Source: Oscillospiraceae bacterium
GTDB taxonomy: Bacteria; Bacillota_A; Clostridia; Oscillospirales; Oscillospiraceae
DNA length: 10,504 nucleotides
Direction: 5' to 3'
Assembly: GCA_017456105.1 (NCBI GenBank)
Contig: JAFTKA010000027.1
Span: 1-10,504 of the forward strand
In this document: piece after piece, positions 6,335-10,504 of the stretch
How positions within the stretch are numbered: the first letter of the stretch is position 1
Layout of the letters: the number at the start of each line of letters is the position of its first letter
Made by a program: the position numbers and the translations under genes
Notes under the pieces: model-generated
The model's input: only the letters and a program-made list of their open reading frames with translations
The model's database searches: none
What the model was told of the DNA's origin: nothing

Positions 6335-7564
6335 ATGGACGAGTTTTTGAACAATCAAGAGCCGGAGACCTATCAGACCGGCCGCACTTCCCCCAAAAAA
6401 CGCCGGTATGGCGTTCTTGCCCTGATCCTTGTGGTGGGTATCTTTTTGGGCGGCATTGCCTGTGCTGTGAAGTTTACGGGCCTGCGGCTGTTTTGGGGTT
6501 CCCGGAATCAGGACGGCACCAGCCTGTCCTTTCTGCAGGAAAATGAGACCATCGGAGAGGATCTTCCCGACACGGAAAATGACGCAATCAGCCGCGGCGA
6601 TTGGTCGCTGACCATCAACGCCGCTCCCCAGGCGGTGGATAATATTCCCCAGGAGGGCGGTCTTTCCCTGCAGGAGATCTATGAAAAGAACATCGCTTCG
6701 GTGGTGTCCATCTCCTGTGCCTTCCGCAACGGCACGTCCACCGGCACGGGCATCGTGCTGAGTCAGGACGGATTTTTGGTTACCAACTGCCACGTGGTGG
6801 AGGACGCCCGGCAGATCAATGTCCTATTTACCGACGGCCGGACCCTTTCTGCCCGGGTGGTGGGCTTGGATCAGCTTTCGGACCTGGCAGTGCTGAAGGT
6901 GGAAGCCACGGATCTGATCGCCGCAGAATTTGGCGATTCAGCCACCCTGCGGGTAGGCGATTCGGTGGCTGCCATCGGTGATCCTTTGGGCATTGAGCTG
7001 CGGGGATCTCTCACCAACGGCATCATTTCCGCCATTAACCGGGATATTTCCACCGGCGGCCGCACCATGACCCTGATCCAGACCAACGCCGCTTTGAACG
7101 AGGGTAACTCCGGCGGCCCGCTTCTGAACTGCTACGGGCAGGTCATCGGCATCAACACCCTGAAGATCGGTGATTATATGAGTACCTCCGGTGTGGAGGG
7201 TCTGGGCTTTGCCATTCCCAGCAGCACCGTCAAGGAAGTGGTGGAGCAGCTGCTGACCACCGGCTATATTTCCGGCAGACCCACCCTTGGCATCACCGGA
7301 GAAACGGTTTCCGTATTCCAGCAGATCTATGCGGGCCTTCCCAAGGGTGTGTATATTACCGACGTAGAGCCGGACAGTGCCGCCGCCGACCAGGGACTTG
7401 TACCGGGCGACATTCTTCTGTCCGTAAACGGCACCCGCATTACCGACACCGACGGCCTGGACCGTATCCTGTATAACTGCCGGCCGGGAGATGCTTTGCA
7501 GGTGGTTCTCTATCGCTCCGGAAAACAGTATATGACAACTCTGACGGTAGATGAATTGAATTGA
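6335..7564 (+). CDS. Membrane-anchored HtrA/DegP-type serine protease
   Basis: A 409-residue trypsin-like protease with one N-terminal membrane anchor (about 25-47, after a basic KKRR), a variable linker, the protease domain (about 112-310) and a C-terminal PDZ domain (about 315-405, with the VYITDVEPDSAAADQGLVPGD core). The catalytic triad is intact: H153 in TNCHVVED, D183 in SDLAVLKV and S259 in NEGNSGGPL. It should act outside the membrane in protein quality control, degrading or chaperoning damaged exported proteins. I chose the ATG at 6335 because GAGG (6325-6328) lies six bases upstream; an in-frame GTG at 6323 has no ribosome binding site and overlaps the kinase stop. It follows the kinase by eight bases in the same operon, echoing the CssRS-HtrA arrangement. 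Which HtrA/DegP paralogue it matches is not decidable here. Confidence 0.93.
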   Translation: MDEFLNNQEPETYQTGRTSPKKRRYGVLALILVVGIFLGGIACAVKFTGLRLFWGSRNQDGTSLSFLQENETIGEDLPDTENDAISRGDWSLTINAAPQAVDNIPQEGGLSLQEIYEKNIASVVSISCAFRNGTSTGTGIVLSQDGFLVTNCHVVEDARQINVLFTDGRTLSARVVGLDQLSDLAVLKVEATDLIAAEFGDSATLRVGDSVAAIGDPLGIELRGSLTNGIISAINRDISTGGRTMTLIQTNAALNEGNSGGPLLNCYGQVIGINTLKIGDYMSTSGVEGLGFAIPSSTVKEVVEQLLTTGYISGRPTLGITGETVSVFQQIYAGLPKGVYITDVEPDSAAADQGLVPGDILLSVNGTRITDTDGLDRILYNCRPGDALQVVLYRSGKQYMTTLTVDELN

Positions 7565-7571
7565 GGTTATT

Positions 7572-8294
7572 ATGGAATCCTTTCAGCTGAATTTTACAAT
7601 TGACGAAACCTATCTGGACAAAGCTGGCCGGGTACGGCCCGGGGCTCTGCTGTACTTTGCTCAGGAGGCCGCCGGTACCCACTGCGGTTTGCTGGGTGCA
7701 AGCAACCCCGGTAACCTTTTTTGGGCGGTGATCCGTCATAGGGTACAGATCACCCGTCTGCCCGAAAAGGGTGAGACCATCACCGTAAAGACTTGGCCCA
7801 TGCCCACCACCCGCACCTGCTTCCCCAGAGTCTGCTTCTGTTATGACCATCAGGGAAAGGAACTCTTTTCCGTCATAAGCCTTTGGGTGCTGATGGATAA
7901 GACCACCCGGGCCATGGTGCTGCCCGGCAAAAGCGGTGTGGACGTTCCCGGTGTCCTGAAGGGCTGTGAGCCGGACGCTCCCGGCTCGATCCTGCCCAGG
8001 GATCTGCCCTTCGCCGGTGTCCGGCAGGTATCCCGGGAGGACCTGGACGGAAACCTGCATATGAACAACACCCGGTACTTAGACTGGGCCTGGGAGCTGC
8101 TGCCGGAATGCTGGGCGGTAAAAACGCCCCGGGAAATCTCCGTCTGCTATCTGAGCGAGACCCGGCAGGGTCAGGAGCTGGCCCTGTTTTGGGGCGAAAC
8201 CGACCCGGAAAAGCTGCAGTTTGAGGGCCTTCGCCCGAGAGCTGAAAACCCCGAAAAACAAGAGCGGGTTTTCGCGGTTTCCGTAAAATTTTAA
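7572..8294 (+). CDS. Acyl-ACP thioesterase (FatA/FatB-like)
   Basis: A 240-residue cytosolic protein of the acyl-ACP thioesterase family (double hotdog fold), which hydrolyses acyl-ACP to free fatty acid and ends or diverts fatty acid synthesis. The N-terminal hotdog has the GRVRPGALLYFAQEAAGTHC segment. The second hotdog begins with DLDGNLHMNNTRYLDWAWELLP, matching the family's N-x-H-x-N-N-x-x-Y catalytic signature (N161, H163). Length fits bacterial members (about 230-250). It starts seven bases after the protease stop, with GAGG at 7563-7566, and appears to be the last gene of the regulator-kinase-protease operon because a strong terminator follows. Chain-length preference cannot be read from sequence. 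Its presence in a stress operon is unusual and may link lipid supply to envelope repair, which is inference only. Confidence 0.9.
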   Translation: MESFQLNFTIDETYLDKAGRVRPGALLYFAQEAAGTHCGLLGASNPGNLFWAVIRHRVQITRLPEKGETITVKTWPMPTTRTCFPRVCFCYDHQGKELFSVISLWVLMDKTTRAMVLPGKSGVDVPGVLKGCEPDAPGSILPRDLPFAGVRQVSREDLDGNLHMNNTRYLDWAWELLPECWAVKTPREISVCYLSETRQGQELALFWGETDPEKLQFEGLRPRAENPEKQERVFAVSVKF

Positions 8295-8360
8295 TGGTTG
8301 TTCTGTAAACCAAACTGCCCGTTTTTTTACCACGTAAAATTGTGCAAAAAATTCCCCTTC

Positions 8361-8394
8361 GCAGGTCAGACCCCACGGTCTGACCTGCTTTTTT
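8361..8394 (+). terminator. Intrinsic terminator of the regulator operon
   Basis: A perfect 12-bp stem, GCAGGTCAGACC (8361-8372) with GGTCTGACCTGC (8377-8388), has a CCAC loop and is followed by six Ts. This is the strongest terminator in the window and lies about 65 bp after the thioesterase stop. Confidence 0.93.
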
Positions 8395-8404
8395 GGGCTT
8401 TTCC

Positions 8405-8434
8405 TGTGGACAAACCTGTGGACAATGTGGATAA
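8405..8434 (-). promoter_or_regulatory. Cluster of three DnaA-box-like 9-mers
   Basis: Three same-orientation 9-mers lie in 30 bp: TGTGGACAA at 8405-8413 and 8417-8425, and TGTGGATAA at 8426-8434. Read on the minus strand these are TTGTCCACA twice (one mismatch to consensus) and TTATCCACA (perfect consensus DnaA box). Starts are spaced 12 and 9 bp. DnaA binding is inferred from the consensus alone. No dnaA, dnaN or other origin genes are nearby, so this is more likely a DnaA-titration or regulatory cluster than oriC. Confidence 0.5.
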
Positions 8435-8517
8435 CTGCCCCTGCCAAAAATACCCCAAAATTCGCCATAATTTTACGTTATGTAAACCGGTTTTCTGTTG
8501 CTGTGAGGCCATCTTGT

Positions 8518-8628
8518 CTCTCCCCCTGGGAGAGCCGGCACGGCGAAAGCCGTGGCTGAGAGGGCCTCTCCGTCGCCTTTGGCGACAGGGTTGCGGATTG
8601 CCACGTCGCTTCGCTCCTCGCAATGACG
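8518..8628. repeat. REP-like palindromic repeat block
   Basis: A compact series of short palindromes: CTCTCCC 8518-8524/GGGAGAG 8528-8534, CACGGC-GAAA-GCCGTG, GAGAG-GGC-CTCTC, GTCGCC 8572-8577/GGCGAC 8581-8586, and an ATTGC...GCAAT unit (8597-8624) containing CGTCGCTTCGCTCCTC. From memory this last unit resembles an intergenic repeat common in gut Clostridia and other bacteria. It has no coding content. The rest of 8295-8801 holds the terminator, the DnaA-like boxes, an AT-rich stretch (8645-8710) and the pckA promoter. Confidence 0.65.
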
Positions 8629-8681
8629 TACTCTTTCAATCGCCCTGCATTAAAAAACTTTTATTTTTCCCAAAATAAGGA

Positions 8682-8710
8682 TAGACATTCTATTTATTAT
8701 GTGTTAAAAT
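8682..8710 (+). promoter_or_regulatory. pckA sigma-A-type promoter
   Basis: TAGACA (8682-8687), a 17-bp spacer, then TAAAAT (8705-8710) in an AT-rich region. Transcription would start near 8717, giving an 85-nt leader that contains a small GCGGC-ATC-GCCGC hairpin (8764-8776) just before the ribosome binding site at 8788-8793. Confidence 0.6.
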
Positions 8711-8801
8711 GTATGTGGTGGAGATTGGATTTTATCACGATTTCTGCCGGCGAATATAAATTAGCGGCATCGCCGCATTCCATTTATAGGAGGACACAAA
8801 T

Positions 8802-10406
8802 ATGAGCATTAACCTGGAAAAGTATGGCATTACCGGTACTACCGAGATTGTCTACAACCCTACTTACGAGCAGCTGTTCGAAGCTGAGATGGACCCCAGT
8901 CTGGAAGGCTTTGACAAGGGTCAGCTTACCGAGCTGGGTGCTGTGAATGTTATGACCGGTATCTACACCGGCCGTTCCCCCAAAGATAAGTTCATCGTTA
9001 TGGACGAGACCTCCAAGGACACCGTGTGGTGGACCTCCGAGGAGTTCAAGAACGACAATAAGCCCGCCTCCATTGAGGCCTGGAACACTTGTAAGGAGCT
9101 GGCTCTGAAGCAGCTGTCTAACAAGAAGCTGTACGTCATGGACCTGTTCTGCGGCACCAACCCCGACTCCCGTATGGCGATCCGCTTCATCGTGGAGGTG
9201 GCATGGCAGGCTCACTTCGTTAAGAACATGTTCATCACCCCCACCGAGGAGGAGCTGAAGAACTTCGAGCCCAACTTCGTGATCTACAACGCCTCCAAGG
9301 CTAAGGTGGAAAACTACAAGGAGCTGGGTCTGAACTCCGAGACCGCAGTTCTGTTTAACCTGACCAGCCGTGAGCAGGTTATCCTGAACACCTGGTACGG
9401 CGGTGAGATGAAGAAGGGTATGTTCTCCATGATGAACTACTACCTGCCGCTTTCCGGTATGGCTTCCATGCACTGCTCCGCCAACACCGACATGAACGGT
9501 CAGAACACTGCTCTGTTCTTTGGCCTTAGCGGCACCGGCAAGACCACCCTGTCCACCGACCCCAAGCGTCTTCTGATCGGCGACGACGAGCATGGCTGGG
9601 ACGACAACGGCGTCTTTAACTTCGAGGGCGGCTGCTATGCCAAGGTTATCAACCTGGATCCCGAGTCCGAGCCCGACATCTACAACGCCATCAAGCGGAA
9701 CGCTCTGCTGGAGAACGTAACCGTAGATGAAAACGGCAAGTGCGACTTTGCTGACGGCTCTGTTACCGAGAACACCCGTGTTTCCTACCCCATCAATCAT
9801 ATTGAGAAGATCGTCCGTCCCGTGTCCGCAGGTCCTGATGCCAAGAACGTCATCTTCCTGTCTGCCGACGCATTCGGCGTTCTGCCCCCCGTTTCCATTC
9901 TCACTCCCGAGCAGACCAAGTACTACTTCCTCAGTGGCTTTACTTCCAAGCTGGCCGGCACTGAGCGTGGCATTACCGAGCCCACTCCCACCTTCTCCGC
10001 CTGCTTCGGTGCAGCCTTCCTGGAGCTGCACCCCACCAAGTACGGTGAGGAGCTGGTCAAGAAGATGGAAAAGTCCGGTGCTAAGGCTTACCTGGTCAAC
10101 ACCGGCTGGAACGGCACCGGCAAGCGTATCTCCATTAAGGACACCCGCGGCATCATCGATGCCATTCTGGACGGCTCTATCCTGAAGGCCGACACCAAGA
10201 AGATCCCCTACTTCGATTTTGAAGTTCCCACCGCTCTTCCCGGCGTAGACTCCGGTATCCTGGATCCCAGAGACACCTACGCAGACGCTTCTCAGTGGGA
10301 CACCAAGGCTAAGGATCTGGCAGCACGGTTCGTGAAGAACTTTGCCAAGTACACCGGCAATGACGAGGGCAAGGCCCTGGTCGCCGCAGGCCCCAAGGCT
10401 GAGTAA
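8802..10406 (+). CDS. pckA: Phosphoenolpyruvate carboxykinase (ATP)
   Basis: A 534-residue ATP-dependent PEP carboxykinase interconverting oxaloacetate + ATP and PEP + CO2 + ADP. In fermentative anaerobes it often runs towards oxaloacetate, conserving ATP on the way to C4 acids. Signatures in order: substrate-site YTGRSPKDK (55-63, R58); metal-site K205 and H224 in [16 protein letters not shown] and SMHCSAN; P-loop (kinase-1a) GLSGTGKTT at 241-249; kinase-2 LIGDDEHGW with D261/D262; and ENTRVSYPI with the conserved Arg. The ATP-type P-loop rules out the GTP enzyme. The start is set by AGGAGG at 8788-8793, eight bases upstream. Length is normal and codon use is strongly biased, so high expression is expected. 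It has its own promoter and terminator and is therefore monocistronic. Confidence 0.98.
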   Translation: MSINLEKYGITGTTEIVYNPTYEQLFEAEMDPSLEGFDKGQLTELGAVNVMTGIYTGRSPKDKFIVMDETSKDTVWWTSEEFKNDNKPASIEAWNTCKELALKQLSNKKLYVMDLFCGTNPDSRMAIRFIVEVAWQAHFVKNMFITPTEEELKNFEPNFVIYNASKAKVENYKELGLNSETAVLFNLTSREQVILNTWYGGEMKKGMFSMMNYYLPLSGMASMHCSANTDMNGQNTALFFGLSGTGKTTLSTDPKRLLIGDDEHGWDDNGVFNFEGGCYAKVINLDPESEPDIYNAIKRNALLENVTVDENGKCDFADGSVTENTRVSYPINHIEKIVRPVSAGPDAKNVIFLSADAFGVLPPVSILTPEQTKYYFLSGFTSKLAGTERGITEPTPTFSACFGAAFLELHPTKYGEELVKKMEKSGAKAYLVNTGWNGTGKRISIKDTRGIIDAILDGSILKADTKKIPYFDFEVPTALPGVDSGILDPRDTYADASQWDTKAKDLAARFVKNFAKYTGNDEGKALVAAGPKAE

Positions 10407-10414
10407 AAACCATG

Positions 10415-10440
10415 AACAGCCGGGGTAATCCCCGGCTGTT
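10415..10440 (+). terminator. pckA intrinsic terminator
   Basis: A perfect 11-bp stem, AACAGCCGGGG (10415-10425) with CCCCGGCTGTT (10430-10440), has a TAAT loop and lies eight bases after the pckA stop. The U-rich tail (GTTCTTACTT) is interrupted. Confidence 0.85.
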
Positions 10441-10479
10441 GTTCTTACTTACATTATGAAAACGGAGGAATAAAACAAA

Positions 10480-10504
10480 ATGGCAAGAAAAGTTCAGTTT
10501 GTGG
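10480..10504 (+). CDS. Start of a further gene, cut by the window end
   Basis: Only eight codons are present, reading MARKVQFV, with GGAGG at 10464-10468 a rather long 11 bases upstream. The peptide resembles the start of the carboxyltransferase subunit of oxaloacetate decarboxylase or pyruvate carboxylase (whose N-termini commonly read like MAKVKI/F-x-ETVLRD), and this would suit a neighbour of pckA. Eight residues are too few to decide, so this is a guess. Confidence 0.5.

Noticed and set aside
8298..8678. 126-codon open frame after the thioesterase, and 8366-8623 on the minus strand
   Set aside because: Both run through the intrinsic terminator, the DnaA-like boxes or the palindromic repeat block, have no ribosome binding site, and show repeat-derived Arg/Gly/Pro-rich composition.
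8405..8710. Chromosomal replication origin (DnaA boxes plus AT-rich stretch)
   Set aside because: Only three boxes, no dnaA, dnaN, rpmH or gyr genes, and the AT-rich part contains an ordinary pckA promoter; not enough to call oriC.
8784..10031. 415-codon open frame on the minus strand over pckA
   Set aside because: Same cause as over pnp: antisense shadow of a highly codon-biased gene, with no protein-family signature.

Overview
The window looks like core chromosome from a Gram-positive, anaerobic gut-type Clostridia, most likely of the Oscillospiraceae/Ruminococcaceae group. This rests on strong AGGAGG ribosome binding sites, moderately high GC with Cys-rich low-GC-clade proteins, an ATP-type PEP carboxykinase, a FatA-like acyl-ACP thioesterase, and intergenic palindromic repeats of the kind common in that group. 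It is an inference from gene content and style, not from a marker search.

Layout. (1) 1-2850: rpsO (ribosomal protein S15), a perfect GNRA-loop terminator, an AT-rich fold-back repeat, a strongly structured pnp leader of about 260 nt, then pnp (polynucleotide phosphorylase). (2) 2851-3815: back-to-back terminators, then uppP (undecaprenyl-diphosphatase) on the minus strand with a clear promoter. (3) 3816-4220: divergent intergenic region holding a 281-bp element closed by near-perfect 28-nt terminal inverted repeats and filled with nested inverted repeats. (4) 4221-8294: a tightly packed operon of response regulator, sensor histidine kinase, membrane-anchored HtrA-type serine protease and acyl-ACP thioesterase. 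(5) 8295-8801: an intergenic region with the operon terminator, a cluster of three DnaA-box-like 9-mers, a block of REP-like palindromes and the pckA promoter. (6) 8802-10504: pckA, its terminator, and the first eight codons of another gene.

How it fits together. rpsO and pnp are a conserved pair (translation and RNA turnover); pnp is often autoregulated through its leader, and this leader is unusually structured. The regulator, kinase and HtrA trio resembles the CssRS/HtrA logic of Bacillus (envelope or secretion stress driving a quality-control protease), here with a fatty-acid thioesterase added. uppP, diverging from it, recycles the cell-wall lipid carrier, so the middle of the window has an envelope theme. 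pckA and the partial gene after it probably concern PEP/oxaloacetate metabolism.

No phage, plasmid, CRISPR, toxin-antitoxin or biosynthetic cluster is visible. The most interesting material is non-coding: the 281-bp element at 3924-4204, the pnp leader at 434-693, a near-identical hairpin shared by the two, and the DnaA-box cluster at 8405-8434.
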